Below, piece by piece: positions 38,110 to 62,400 of a stretch of DNA of 64,000 nt. The notes below the pieces were generated by a model. The model did not search any database. It was given only the letters and a program-made list of their open reading frames with translations, and had not been told where the DNA came from. A program made the position numbers and the translations under genes. Position 1 is the stretch's first letter, and every line of letters starts with the position of its first letter. The DNA lies in NCBI GenBank assembly GCA_035578155.1, contig JAPWDM010000002.1:38987437-39051436 (forward strand), written 5' to 3'. This DNA is from Brachynemurus nebulosus (Eukaryota; Arthropoda; Insecta; Neuroptera; Myrmeleontidae).

Positions 38110-39448
38110 AAACAATAAAACAGTAAAACAATAAAACTTTTCCAAGCCGGTTGGAAATAATGTTTCGGTCAATTATCTACAACATATCGAAAATTCAGCT
38201 TCCTAGGATGACTTGGAGGGAGCAAAGGGGGGAAAAAGGATTTTGGCTGGATCTAACACGCCCACACTCCTCCAGAATTAACGTAGAGTGTTGAATTTGG
38301 TGTGTGGATAAAGTTTGTACCTAGGTTGTGATTTTTGGAGGTATTAATATTTTACCCCCACCCCCCTCATTTTTAAGCTACAATTTCATCCTTTCTCGAC
38401 GTTTTCGAAGTTTGTACCACTAACACAGGTCACCCAAATAAACCTAGAGGGCTGAAATTTTGTACTCAGATTGAGTTAGTATCAAGGGGGTGCCTTTTGA
38501 TGGTCTCGACTTTTAACCCCTACTCCCACCATTTTTATACCAAAAAGAACATGATTTTTCTTGTTTTTTAACAGTTTCGTTCGGGTCAAAATCTCCCCAA
38601 ATAAACCTAGAGCGCTGAAATTTTGTGTACAGGTTAAGCTAATAGCCAGCTTTTTCGAGGTTTCAACTTTTAACCCTTACCGCCACGATTTTTACGCCAA
38701 TATTTCCTTAATTTTTTGGCTTGTTTTCTAACACGTCTAGAGACTCTCCAAGGAAACCTAGAGGGCTGAAATTTTGTACGTGTATTCAGTTAGTATCCAG
38801 CTACTACCTTTCAGGAATTTACTTTTCCCCCCCACTTCTCCCATTTTTACATCGGAATTGGATGCTATTGTTAAATGTGTTTTAAATGCATTATTTTTAT
38901 TCTAAATACAAGTAGGCGAATAGTAATTTTAAAAAATTTAAAAAAAAGTGAATTTAGTTTCATAACAAATGAAACGCATACATATTAAGTAATTTAAAAA
39001 TGTTATTAAAGTCACTGTTTATTTATAAATTAGGAATTTTGGATTTTTATTATTTATAAAATAGAAATTTTGGATTTTTTTGGAAAGAAAAAATATCTTC
39101 ATAAAGGTCTTCCAGTTTACTGTTTAAGTTCCTTTTTTAATATTTAAGAATAAAACACAAAGGCAATTGGCTGATAAGCATGGGTAGGAATGCCCTCGTA
39201 CGAATTGTGTTGGCTTTCTCCCTGTTAACTGCTATTGGCACAAAATTGAAATTTACTGAGATTCAGCCCTTAAAAACTTAAAACCTTTTTTTAAAGCCCC
39301 GATCAACCGGACACTCATCATCAGTTTTAGAACCACCAAAATGATAGATCGCTTATGGACTTTCAATTACATTTCGCTTGTAGACACTCAATACCAAAGA
39401 TGAAAGGAAAAATTCGACTTCCGTGATGGGGCTCCGCTGCTCACGGCC
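38110..39448 (-). repeat. Family B repeat, copy 3 (lacks the (TA)n 3' part)
   Basis: On the minus strand it runs from CTGCTCACGGCC (end 39448) through 'ccatttttacatcggaattg', three or four 'aacctagagggctgaaattt' modules and the 'gacttggagggagcaaaggg' block. It stops before the TA run. Confidence 0.85.
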
Positions 39449-40000
39449 TTTTTTTTTTATTATACATGCGTGTAAAGGGCCATTTTTTGTACAGCTGGAT
39501 ATGTGGTTGTACGTAAAACGTCGCTTACTTAGATAGTCTTTTGTACAATAAACAAGCAATCTCATGGTAGTCGTAGATAAAATATTTTACATATATGTAC
39601 CATCCACTGCCTAAACAACTAAATTTCATTGAAAAAAAATACCCCTGTTGCAGCATCTTGCACAACACAGTGAATTTCCAAAAATTTGCGTTTATGACTT
39701 ATAACTAATAATAATGGGTTTTCATCTCCGTATTTTACAATTTTGTCTGATACAGATGCCACCCACATCATTTATATTATGCTTTTATTTACAAAATCAT
39801 TGGCATACAGGATTCATCAATATAGGAAAATAACTAAATACCACTAAATACTTTACTAACAATATTTTACAGGATGGTATAAATGGAATAAGATTTTCAT
39901 TCCCATTTTCCAATACGAAAAAAGAGCAAGGAAAATTTTTTTGCTTATTAACTGATTGTGAGATCTCTTTTTATATACATGCAACATTTCATATTCATAG
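39449..40000. other. No gene; small family A fragment
   Basis: 39640-39690 matches the family A left end ('aatacccctgttgcagcatc'). Nothing else was recognised. Confidence 0.45.
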
Positions 40001-40009
40001 GTCATCAAG

Positions 40010-40575
40010 TAAAATTTGGTCAAGAAATCGGTCAACTTACTTTTAAGTCAGATACTCTAAAATTCTGCACAAAATCAGTTCTTTACAAGTGCTTCGTTTC
40101 GCTCTCCAAACGACTCCAAAGTAGCCACATTCATATTTCAATGGTATATGTAGCATTCCAACCTAAAGACCTATATGTCAATATCCATATTGATAGTCGT
40201 GGGTGCATATTAATTTGCCCTCTTCGAGACTCAAGGGCTGTGGAAGACAATTTTAATTCACATTCATTTTTTCCAGTATTACAAAAGTATTTGAGAAAAA
40301 TTTAATCAAGATTCACGTAGTCTTTTATTTAAGATCGATCCTCTTTGTAGTCCTAGGGCTCTGAGGGACAATTTTGACTTCACACTTATTTTTATCCAAT
40401 TCAGTTAGTATTTAAATAAAATTTGATCAAGACTCGTCAAACTATTTATTTTGAGCACCTTTTGGGCCCGCAAAACCTAGATAAACAATTTTAAACTCAC
40501 GTACATTTTTCCCGGAATTCCATTAGTATTTAAGCAAAAATTGGTAAAGATCAACTCAGTCGTATATGTCGAGCG
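40010..40575 (+). repeat. Degenerate tandem repeat, about 120-bp units
   Basis: At least three diverged units each contain, in order, a 'ggacaattttgacttcac' type block, 'ccattagtatttaagc', 'aaatttgatcaagact' and a 'gagcacctttt' block. The open frame 39958-40305 falls partly in them and is not taken as a gene. Confidence 0.6.
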
Positions 40576-40669
40576 AACCTCAGATAACATAACCTACATA
40601 CATCCAAAAGTTTTTAAAGTTTTAATCTAAAATTAAAGAGTTTAGAACTCTTTAATTTTCGAGTTCAAA

Positions 40670-40765
40670 ACAAATTTTTGTCACGGTTCCTGGCTAAAGT
40701 CTCACCAGGACAATGACTGTAATAGCTAAAATTTCCATAATGAAAATTCTCTAAAAACATCATAC
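40670..40765 (+). repeat. Family A right-end fragment
   Basis: 'caaaacaaatttttgtcacg' to 'gactgtaatagctaaaattt' and 'gaaaattctctaaaa'. It lies about 100 bp beyond the P450 stop codon. Confidence 0.55.
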
Positions 40766-40865
40766 TCAATCAGTGATATACAGACAATAGATGCTTTACT
40801 TTCTTCAAAATATTTAAAAAATAAAAGGAGATAAATAAGTACACAGAATAATATTTTTAAATAAT

Positions 40866-51122
<10,257 letters not shown>

Positions 51123-51153
51123 TGCTTGTTTTTAAGGAGTCCGTTTTACAACT

Positions 51154-51190
51154 AAACTGTTTATTTTTTTGTAAGATGTTAATTTATATA
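51154..51190 (-). promoter_or_regulatory. Candidate P450 core promoter (TATA + Inr)
   Basis: TATATAAA at 51190-51183 and an Inr-like ACAGTTT at 51160-51154 are about 30 bp apart, the spacing of insect TATA promoters. The 5' UTR would be about 36 nt before the ATG at 51122. Confidence 0.5.
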
Positions 51191-51199
51191 AACTCATAA

Positions 51200-51587
51200 G
51201 TGCCCCACAAGATAACACTGTGACGAAAGTTTTCCTGATTATTTATCTATTGTTACTGACAACGAGTGTACTAATAGTATATTACTTACCGAGGATCGTA
51301 AGTATTATTTTTGTGGCTTTGGATGCAGTTTGAGAGTCCGAAGCTGAAAGCCGACGGATTCTTAAGCATCTGTGGCCACAAAAGACCAAGTACAAGTAAG
51401 TTGTTTTTTCAACCAAAAAAAAAATGCTGAATAAACTGAAAAAAATGAATAAAAAATAATAGAGTTTATCAAAAATATAATTTTTAAAAAGATTAATGGA
51501 AGGTGTTTATATAAGAAACTGAAAACAGAATGGTAAATGTTACTTATGCCCCAAGTTACCTACTATGTAAATGCTAATTTTCAAGTA
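51200..51587. other. Upstream region of the P450
   Basis: No other gene. Regulatory elements were not recognised beyond the core promoter. A hAT element starts at 51596. Confidence 0.4.
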
Positions 51588-51595
51588 GTTACAAT

Positions 51596-51895
51596 CAGTA
51601 CCAGACCTATAGTTATTAGGAGGGGAGGCAAAGTTTGCTGTTGGCGCCTCTGTGGCAAAAATGTCAAACAAAAAAATTTTGGGCCATCGATATTTTTACA
51701 TTTTTCCGTGTTAACAGGAAGTGATAAGCGTTCAAGTTGGATGGGTTCTTGGTGGTTTTTTTTTGACATTTTCACCCCAAAATTTTTTTGACATTTTCAC
51801 CGTTTTGGCGCCTCTCAACTTGCGTTTTTTGGCGCCCCTAAAGACTCGGGGGGGGGGGGGCACTTGCCCCCGTTGCCCCCCTAAATCCGACCCTG
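51596..51895. mobile_element. hAT-type MITE upstream of the P450, 300 bp
   Basis: Ends CAGTACCAGACCTATAG and, reversed, CAGGGTCGGATTTAG. The perfect duplication GTTACAAT lies at 51588-51595 and 51896-51903. It contains a G-run and 'ttggcgcctct' motifs shared with the nested element at 34790. Confidence 0.92.
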
Positions 51896-52014
51896 GTTAC
51901 AATAAATAATTCCTTTACTTTTTGAAGATTGAGTTAAATATTTTTTACCAGACAATAGGTGGTCATAAAAATTTTGGAATAATACTTGCAAATAAATTTT
52001 TTTATATAAAAGTA

Positions 52015-52544
52015 CAGTTGAACGCTTTTTTATGCAGTCTTTTTTTGTGCGATTTTTTGATGCGGTTTTTTAAAAAATGGCCATTAAAATGCATAATATA
52101 AATCCAAATCAAGAGACAGTAAGATACTTAAGCATTTACTATAATAACTTTCTTTGATAAAAATACTTTTTAACGGCTTTTAAGTATTTAATCAATACAT
52201 TGCATAAGAACATAAGTTATTGCATCATTTAATTTTTTTACAGATGTATTTTTCAAAATTTTTGTAATATTATAAAATTGAAATAAAATGTTTCTACGTG
52301 TAAATTAATGCTTTATCTTGTTTGTAGAAGCAACTTCTAAGGAAATTTCTAAGTTTTGAGCGTTCTGAGTTACGTTTTTTCGATGAAATGTTTTTTGTGC
52401 GGTCCCGATCCACCGTATAAAAGATGTTTTTTTTTTTACAATCTGGATCGATTTTTATAGCTATTTATGATATTTTTGAAGATATTTTTTTGTGCGATTT
52501 TTATTATGCGGTCCCTATCCACCGCACAAAAAAAGGATCAACTG
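52015..52544. mobile_element. Tigger/pogo-like MITE, 530 bp
   Basis: TA + CAGTTGAACGCTTTTTTATGC at the left; 'ccgcacaaaaaaaggatcaa' + CTG + TA at the right. Inner 'tgtgcggtcccgatccaccg' units are repeated near both ends. Confidence 0.85.
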
Positions 52545-53849
52545 TATAATATATGTCTTAATACATAAAAAAAAAATATAATTCCAGATTGCAATTAATT
52601 TTTTTTGAGACATCAATGACAAAAGTAGTTAAAAATATTAAAATATATTTTTAAAACATTAATTGTGTCTGTAAAACCACTGTGCTGTACTTATAACATT
52701 AGTATTAGGGTTCGGCAGGGCTTAACTTTTAAAATTTTAGGAAGTGGAACGCTATTTTTGAAAAATTTTCCCTCGAAAATTCGACTGGTGATCTTTTTTT
52801 TTGCTTGCTCGGGACTTAATTTTATATCACTTCAAAATTCGGAACCGTCGTGATCTTGAAACAATTTTTTGTTAACCAGTCCAATTTTAAGACTATAAAT
52901 TTTTCAAATTTCACGTTTCATATTTCCACAAAAAATATAAATCCCTTCTAGAGTTTAAAGTAGAACGCCACTGACAGGATGTGGAACGCTATTGCTGGAA
53001 AGTCCCTGCAAGGTGGAACACCGTTCAAAATTCAACTATATTTTGCAATATTTTCTGTAGCTTCATACATCACCTATTCAATTTCGCTGCGTTTAAAATT
53101 AACAAATATATACCGCATTAAAAAAAATTAACTAGCGGAAATTATTTATTAAATAATAGGTACTTTATAAAACAGCTAAAGAGCACGTTTCTGTTTAATT
53201 CAAAAAAGTTATATGATCTTAAAGTTTCTCACGCTTTAACTGCTTAACTTTTTTTACCATAGTTTTTTTAAATATTAATTTTTCGCCAAAATGTTTCGAA
53301 TAAAAGTTGTAGATAATTATATAATCTACTTACAAAATTTTTATCAGACGCACAGTTACAGAGATAATCGAATAAATACCGCGTAATCTTACTTCCACAC
53401 ATAAATTTGGTTGACCAGACAAAATGGACAAGATAAGATCTGGCCGACCAATGAAATAATGAAATTGAAGGTTTCACCTTTAATCTGGCAAAATTTTAGC
53501 CTTTCGATCGATGGGTAAGAAGGTTTCGAAAAATTTACCACTTTTCGAGATCGCCCGCTACACCGGATAAGACATCACGTAGCCGACCAAGTTTACTTCG
53601 TTGTACTACTGCCCAAAAAAGATTCAAATGTGAAATTTGTATCCTTTTATTTTTACAAATTTTCGAAATTTGACATTTTTTAAATTTCGGAACTTTGAGC
53701 CATTGCCCATTGCATCTCTATGGGGCTGGTGATAAAAATCTAAATTTTCACAACTGGTAGTGTTTACTAAAATTACACAACTTTATTAAAATACAAAACC
53801 AACTTGTTTATTGGTCTAATACAAAACCCTCTATTTTTAGTATTGCAGC
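52545..53849. other. No recognisable gene
   Basis: AT-rich. Short frames (52665-52853 plus, 53268-53477 minus) have no domain. Confidence 0.35.
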
Positions 53850-53851
53850 AA

Positions 53852-54070
53852 TCAGGGGTATATTAGCCACTAGGTTTACCTAGATCACGGCCTAGGGGCA
53901 GCAAATTTCGGAAAATTCCTAAGACTAAAATATTTTTAAAAATTAAAAACAAAAAATTCTTCTTTACATTCTCTCTGCTTTCCATAGTCTCAACACTTGA
54001 CCTGAAACTTGACTCTTTAATACTCTCACGAAGGAAGTTTATTGAGCTCCGATAAATGCGCTGCAATCTG
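53852..54070. mobile_element. Possible hAT-type relic
   Basis: CAGGGGTATATTAGCCACTAGG and 'tcacggcctaggggcagcaa' resemble the 34283 element ('ccatggcctaggtaggccta'). No clean duplication at the ends. Confidence 0.4.
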
Positions 54071-54190
54071 ATGCCCTATAACAAATTATATACATGAAAA
54101 TATACAGACAAGAGACATAAAAATATATTAGTTTCCAGTTATACAGACGACTTATTGTTAGGCAAGGAATTCATTGATGAGTGTATTTAC

Positions 54191-55032
54191 CAGGGCTGGG
54201 AAAAATGGTTCATAGAAACCATTTAAAATAGAAAATGGAAAATGGTTTCCAAAAGTGCATTTAAAATACAAAATGGAAAATGGTTTTGCTGAACATATTT
54301 AAAATAGAAAATGGAAAATAGCTATTTAAAATGGATTATAAAAAACAAAATGTTTTTTTAAATTTTTTATAGGTACTATAAATTTTTTATAGTTTTTTAT
54401 GTTAATAAAAAAAAGTTAAGAAAATGTCAAACGTATTGAAATTTTATAAGGGCAATCTTTTGAGAAAATTTTATAAAGTTTGCATGATATGAAAACAAAA
54501 TTTAACTCTTGAGATATTGTTACTCAAAAATATTGTAAATTTTAATTCAGCCTTGACATAATCAAACCTTGACTACGCTACAACTGCGACTTCTAAATTA
54601 TGAAAAGCATGTACTCGAAATACCAAAACATTTCTTATCGTCGTGTCTTAAAGATTATAGCACACAACTTGAGTCAGAAAAATTTGACTTGAGAGAACCA
54701 GCAGCTCTAGTAACAAATTTAACTCAAGTGACATTGAAAATCGAATTATAAAAAACTTGAGACGTTGAATCGACTTATATTTAACACAATTTGTTAAACT
54801 GCGTTTAATTCGAGTTCTATGATTAATATGAGTCATAAGTGTCATACATATACACATAAATTTGAGTGTCCATGCATTTTCATTTTAAATGCAAAATGGA
54901 TTCAAATTTCCATTTTAAATACAAAATGGAAAATGTTTTGACCGAACTTATTTGAAATAGAAAATGCAAAATGCCATTTTGTATTCAAATACATATTTAA
55001 AATGAAATTATTTCGAAAAGTTCCCTGCCCTG
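54191..55032 (+). mobile_element. hAT-type element, 842 bp, perfect 8-bp duplication
   Basis: Ends CAGGGCTGGGAAAAATGG and, reversed, CAGGGCAGGGAACTTTTCG. The duplication GTATTTAC lies at 54183-54190 and 55033-55040. Both flanks of the interior are rows of 'aaaatggaaaatgg' units. The centre has 'taactcaagtgac' text. A truncated relative lies at 3200-3803. Confidence 0.93.
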
Positions 55033-55417
55033 GTATTTACATACTTCAAAACTCATACTTCAGACATTAAACAACCATCAAAAACATTTATTGAAATAAA
55101 CACCTATTTACCTGCCCCCAATAAAAAAATATTTTTAGTTTCAGTACGGCATTAATGGAGAAGATTAGCATTTTTTATGAATAAAAATAATAATTAAACA
55201 AAAATGTAAAAGAAAAATTGAGGTACCTATCTCAACAACTAACAAAGTTATGGGATTTTAAAATTGCATTTTACTTTTTACAAATATTGCAAATAGTTCT
55301 ATTCCATCTGATACAGATGTGTGACGTCATCTTTTTTACTAAACCTTTATAAAATTGGTAAATAAAATACGTTACTTACTACAGATACGACAATACGGTA
55401 CTTGACTGTATTTAAAA

Positions 55418-56114
55418 TAGAGATGTCGATTCTCCAAAAAAAAAAAGATCGATTTTTGGATCGATTTAAATCGAAATCAAAAAAATTGATTCAAAAAAAA
55501 TCGGCTAAAAAAAATCGATTCTGTGAGATCAATCTAAAAAATCGAAATTTTGAAAAGTTTAATAAAATTAGCTGATAATTTTTGTTAAGGGACTTACTTG
55601 ATAGTATATAGGTAATATCGGTAATATCGTGTAAAAATGCCTTACATTCTATTTGTAAAGGCGATGAGTTAACTTTTCAATTATAATTATAAAATAAAAA
55701 ATAACGCAATTGAATATGTAGGACGAATACCACGAAATGAACCAAGTTTTAGAAAAATTTCAAACAAATTGACAAAAAAATGTTTTCTAAATAAGTCGCT
55801 TTTGTGGGAAATGGATCGTCGTTTGCACAGATAAGTGGTCTCTTCGGTCACTTCCTTCCTTTTGTATTAATAGTCTGACTTATATAGAGCCATAGAGGGG
55901 TTCGTTGGTATAACGAGTAAAAAGTGACAACAATAGAGTTTTTGATGTTTCATTTTAACACATGTTTCTTTGTAGAATTACTATTAAAATGAAGTTATTT
56001 TTGGAAAAAATCGGTTATCGATCTCTTACTTTTAATAACCGATTCATGAATCGATTCAAATGAAAAAAAATCGAAAAAAGAATCGATTTTTTAAGTTGTC
56101 AATCGACATCTCTA
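55418..56114. mobile_element. hAT-type element, 697 bp, perfect 8-bp duplication
   Basis: Ends TAGAGATGTCGATTC and, reversed, TAGAGATGTCGATTGAC. The duplication ATTTAAAA lies at 55410-55417 and 56115-56122. Subterminal 'aaaatcgattc' motifs repeat at both ends. Confidence 0.92.
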
Positions 56115-57897
56115 ATTTAAAATTTGTGTCAAATGTTAAGTAATTCTATGCGTTATCATTACATATTGATATTATGTCCAATTTTAAGGATGAATCATAA
56201 AAAAATTTGATAACTGTTTAGAAATTTTATTTTGAAAATCGCCATTTTTCAACAAATATTCAAATTAGTGAAAACGTGCCATTTCTTGAATGTGACGTAA
56301 CATTTTGTAGCTAGATATGTCGATTTTGATAATTTTCATCGGTGAGGTGAAATTGTGTTTTCTTTTGAATATTTCTATTAACTTATACATATACTGTGTG
56401 AGTTTTTCGAGAGTTGCCATTTTTATTACAGCCAAACCGTTGATTTAATCGAAAAATTGTTCAAATAAGAGTTGTAGATATCGACGGAGGCAACCGATTG
56501 CTATAGTCAGGAGCTTTATTGCTCTTATGATTTTCGAGCTATGATACAAACTTATAGATTTTTAAATGAGACTATGTATAAATTTTTCGATAAAACTGAT
56601 CTAATGCATTAATTAACAACATAAATGAGCAAAAAAAATTGTTTTACTCAAGTTTAATTTTTAATTTTTCTTTAATTTATCAGTTAGGCGGTAAAAATAT
56701 GCATATGTACTTGAGGCTACTTCAACCGATAGTGTTTTTATTGGTTACATTTCCATTACATCCAAGAAAAGAACCTTTTCCACTATCATTTTTATCATAA
56801 AAATTTGGTTGTAATAGTATGGCAACTCTCAAAAAACTCACATAGTATATAGTAATAATAATCGGCCAGAATTCTAATAAATACTTGCTTTTACTTTGAC
56901 ATTTTATGAATATAATGAAAGTTTTGAGGTTATAAATATTGACATTGACATTTAGTGGCTTCAAACTGTGACGTCACTATAGTGAGGTATTTTTCCTGCC
57001 TTTTTCTCATTCAAAATTGTAGGGTTATTTTTTTGATGATTTTTTACAGAATCTGTCGAAAATAAAAAAATCACTTAACTGATACGGAAAAGCAATGCTT
57101 TTAGAATATTTTTGTAACTTCAGTCAAGTACCCTATTTTGATGTTTCCATTTTTTGTAGCGGCCTTGTTATTGACAGTTGAGGAAAAATAAAATTTATTT
57201 TTAATCAACACTCAAATTAATCTCATTGACCTGCTGTTGTAGATGAGAACACAGGCATGTTTTTTTTATTATGAATACAGTATTACAAAACTAATTTTTA
57301 TCTACGCCAATTTTAAAACAATATTTTTCAAAATATTCAAACAATTATAATTTATACTACTTATGTATAATTTCCAATCTTTTTGTAATTTTGCCGATTA
57401 TAGGTACAAATTTCAAATCTAAAAATTTTGACGATTTTTTATCGAATTTCTCATACAATTTCCAATTTTACTTAAGAAAAAATTAAATAAGTTACACAAA
57501 AATTAAAATTTCTGTAGGGGCACTATCCGTCTTTGGAACCATAGGACACGATTCTGAAGAAAAAATTTTTAAATTTAACATTTTAAATTAGATTAACATT
57601 TTAAACAGTAACGGACCAAGCAGTGTTAACGTTTTTCTCCAAAATTCGTTAATTAACGAGTTATAGCAACTGCTTGGTTTATCGTTAATACAACACATTT
57701 TCACATTTTAGCGTAACCAACAATTACCATCTTTATCGTAAGGTTAATAAAATAATAGGAATAATACGCCCAGGCGTAATAAAATTAAGCCAACAGAAAT
57801 ATCGCAAGCGCCATACAAATATTTAAAAAATCCTTCTGTAAAATTTCATATTTGTCGGTTACGCTAAAATGGCGGTAATGGCTCCGGTAATAAATGG

Positions 57898-57898
<1 letters not shown>
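56115..57898. other. No gene; weak inverted repeat
   Basis: 'gtgagtttttcgagagttgc' near 56398 faces 'ggcaactctcaaaaaactca' near 56820. Nothing else was recognised. Confidence 0.4.

Positions 57899-57991
<93 letters not shown>
57899..57991. repeat. (TA)n microsatellite
   Basis: About 46 TA units. Confidence 0.95.
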
Positions 57992-57994
<3 letters not shown>

Positions 57995-58099
57995 CAGTGC
58001 TGTATAGTATCTAGATATAAGTATCTGAAATCAGTATCTAGATACAAATTTACGTATCTTGTATCTGTATCTAGATATAGTGCTTATTCTCAAATGGAA

Positions 58100-58325
58100 A
58101 CACTCCCAAATAGAAACGCAAGCTACCCACACCACACTTATGCCGAGAGCACATTGAGACGCAGTTAACGCAGGCAGGGCAGAGCAGTGTCTGTGACTCA
58201 TGTTGTAGAACGGGACAACGCGAATTGAAACGCAGAGCAGAGTAGAGCAGCACAAGACCCACGAGACCGATGTGGCACTCGTGAATGTGACTGATGCTGC
58301 GCGACATTGCAACACGTTCTCGTAT
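58100..58325 (-). repeat. GC-rich repeat related to the 62.4-63.6 kb palindrome
   Basis: 'attgagacgcagttaacgca', 'ggcagggcagagcag' and 'cgagaccgatgtggcactcg' are shared with the palindrome arms, with substitutions. Confidence 0.7.
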
Positions 58326-58454
58326 TTTAGGCCTGGGACACACGAGCGTTAAGATAACGTACGTTGTGACGCACGTCACTTTTAACGTACGTTACTATGC
58401 TTGTCACACGAGCGTTGAAATTATTTTATTGACGTCTGTTGATTATAACACAAG

Positions 58455-58702
58455 ATGGACGCTATTGAAAATGTTATACATTTTATTACCTGGCGATACA
58501 ATATTTCAACAAAAAAAAGTCGTTTTAAAAAAGAAAATAGTTGATACCATCCCATAAAGAGTGAACGATCATTTTTATACTTTATGTAAGTACGTCTCAG
58601 AACTAATGATGAAAAATTTTTCAATGATTTCCAAATGTCGAAAATTCTTTTGATGAACTGCTGTCTTTCTTAAAAATTTCATTAAAATTTGTTAAAATAT
58701 AA
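58455..58702 (+). pseudogene. PIF/Harbinger transposase N-terminal relic
   Basis: ATG at 58455 gives MDAIENVIHFITW, then lysine-rich text. From 58545, after a TGA where a Trp would be expected, comes YHPIKSERS. Then 'TNDEKFFNDFQMSK', and after a frameshift near 58650, 'SFDELLSFLKISLKF'. 'HPI...R', 'DEKFFN.FRMS' and 'SFDELL' are the hallmark order of PIF/Harbinger transposases. The catalytic region is missing, cut off by the family B insertion or lost. Confidence 0.7.
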
Positions 58703-58756
58703 AACAAGAGCAAAAAAAATTAATAAAATATAATCTTAATTTTTTATACTTAAAAA

Positions 58757-60535
<1,779 letters not shown>

Positions 60536-60790
60536 TCAAAAATACGGACGTTAATAATAAAACGTGTGAATTCTATCAATTTATTGTATACAATACTACA
60601 ACGGACGTTCAGTAATTTCAACGTCCGTCTAGCTTGACCACGTTGGCAATCAACGGTACGTCCGTTGCAACGTCCGTCAAAACAGACGGACGTTGATCAT
60701 GTGTCCGATCGTATTTAAAATATAATAACACTACAACGTACGTTGGAATGTGCGTTGTAACGGACGTCATTTTAACGCGGTTTATCATTT

Positions 60791-61124
60791 ATAAAAAGAA
60801 TTGGGTCTTTTTATTAGCAAAACTGGAAAGCTCACACACAAATTATTGCAATTCAGCCAACCACCCTAATTAATAAGGATTTGTTCCAGAATTTTTTTTT
60901 TAAATTTAGTGTCATAATTAAGTTTACTAAAAGTTTAAGTGGCTTAGGAACCGTAAATAAAATATGTAATATAATGATAAAACTCGAAGAAAATTATGGG
61001 TTTTCAAAGTCATTTTTTTATTTTTACAAAAATCAAGCACCTAGAAATACCAGCAAAAATACTTCTGTGGAGTTAATCATTTTTCTAAAAGGATTTCGTC
61101 ATTTTGATTGTAAAAATGAAAATT
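60791..61124. other. No recognisable gene
   Basis: AT-rich. The open frame beginning at 60881 has no supporting feature. Confidence 0.35.
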
Positions 61125-61300
61125 TCACATACAGATTACCCTAATTCAGACAACTATTCTAATTTAGATCACTTCGATAAGGCTTGATTTGAGAAAAGGT
61201 AAATTTTTAACTTGGTGACGCCATCAAATTTACTAAAAATTTTTAATGCCTTAAAAACCGTTAATGAAATGACAAAATGATCAACTGAAAGAGAATTATT
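61125..61300 (+). repeat. Repeat paralogous to 23785-24560, empty MITE site
   Basis: 'cagattaccctaattcagac' to 'aatgccttaaaaaccg' with an unbroken TTAA at 61207-61210, where the other copy carries the TTAA MITE. Confidence 0.75.
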
Positions 61301-61642
61301 GATTTTCGAAGTCTTTCTTTTAATGCTAACTAAGTATATCTTTCTTTGTAATGTCAATGTTATGACTATTATGAGGCCTTGTGGCACCCTCTTTAAGAGC
61401 TGGATCCGCCCCTTGAAATAGTTATTATTATAAGTTTAGAAAGATATGGTTGGATTTACCCTACTTTCAATCATTTTATTTGCCGGAAAATTGATAACTT
61501 ACTGTATTTTATTTTTTAGTTTATGACAGAATTTATTGTATTACATATGTTATTGATTAATTATCAGAAATACTGAAATTATTGTTAGTTCAATAAGACG
61601 TAGTTTAGGTATAGACATTCGTTTACTAACAATAAAAATCGC
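61301..61642. other. No recognisable gene
   Basis: AT-rich unique sequence. Confidence 0.4.
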
Positions 61643-62036
61643 CGTGAGCAGCGGGGCTCCATCACAGAAGTTGAAATTTTCGCTATATCTTCGGCATTTT
61701 CAAGACATCTAAATGTGATTGAAAGAGTACAGGCGGATTGTCATTTTGGTGGTTTCAAAATAAATCCTAAGTGACCGGCTGATCGGGGCTTTAAAAAAAA
61801 GATTAAGTTTTTAAGGGCTAAATCTCAGTAAATTTCAATTTTATGTCGACAGCAGTTAGCAGAAAAAAAAACCAACACAAATCGTACGAAGGCATTCCTA
61901 CCCATGCTTATCCGTCAATAGCCTTTGTGTTTTATATTACAATAGGTAATATGAAATCCGTAAAAGGCACTAACTGGATACTGACTCAATACATGTACGA
62001 AATATTAGCTCTCTAGGTTTACTCAGAGACTCTCTA
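61643..62036 (+). repeat. Family B repeat, copy 5 (internally deleted, truncated)
   Basis: CGCCGTGAGCAGCGGGGCTC to 'gtttactcagagactctcta'. The AT-rich stretch before the first module is missing and so is everything after it. Confidence 0.8.
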
Positions 62037-62210
62037 GCACTGAGCAGTTGTGTTTTTCCCCTGATGATGGCGTAATGGCCGAAAGTCGACTCTTGTTTAT
62101 ACGATTTTTGTTGTGAAAAGTGACAAAGCAACGATCCCATGTTTTTTAATATGGATTTTCACAAAGTAAACCTTTCCAATATTAATTATTTAGAAAAATA
62201 ATTATTTCAA
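62037..62210 (+). mobile_element. Penelope-like 3' tail, second copy
   Basis: 'cctgatgatggcgtaatggc' and 'cgaaagtcgactcttg', then 'attttcacaaagtaaacctt', parallel the tail at 13580-13740. Confidence 0.5.
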
Positions 62211-62400
62211 TTTGACACTACGTTATAAAGTGTTTTAGTTCTAAAACATTGTTGTGATTTATATTATTTCCATTTTTTTTTTTATTAATAAACATTTAAA
62301 TTTCCAAATTACCATATCTTTTTTATATTAAAAATATTTCAAGTAATAGTTTAAGTCTGTGGGCTGCAATGACCACAGTAAACTTTTGTGATATCATTCC

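Noticed and set aside
39958..40305. 115-residue plus-strand frame near the P450 3' end
   Set aside because: Its 3' half lies in a degenerate tandem repeat and no domain or splice signal supports it.
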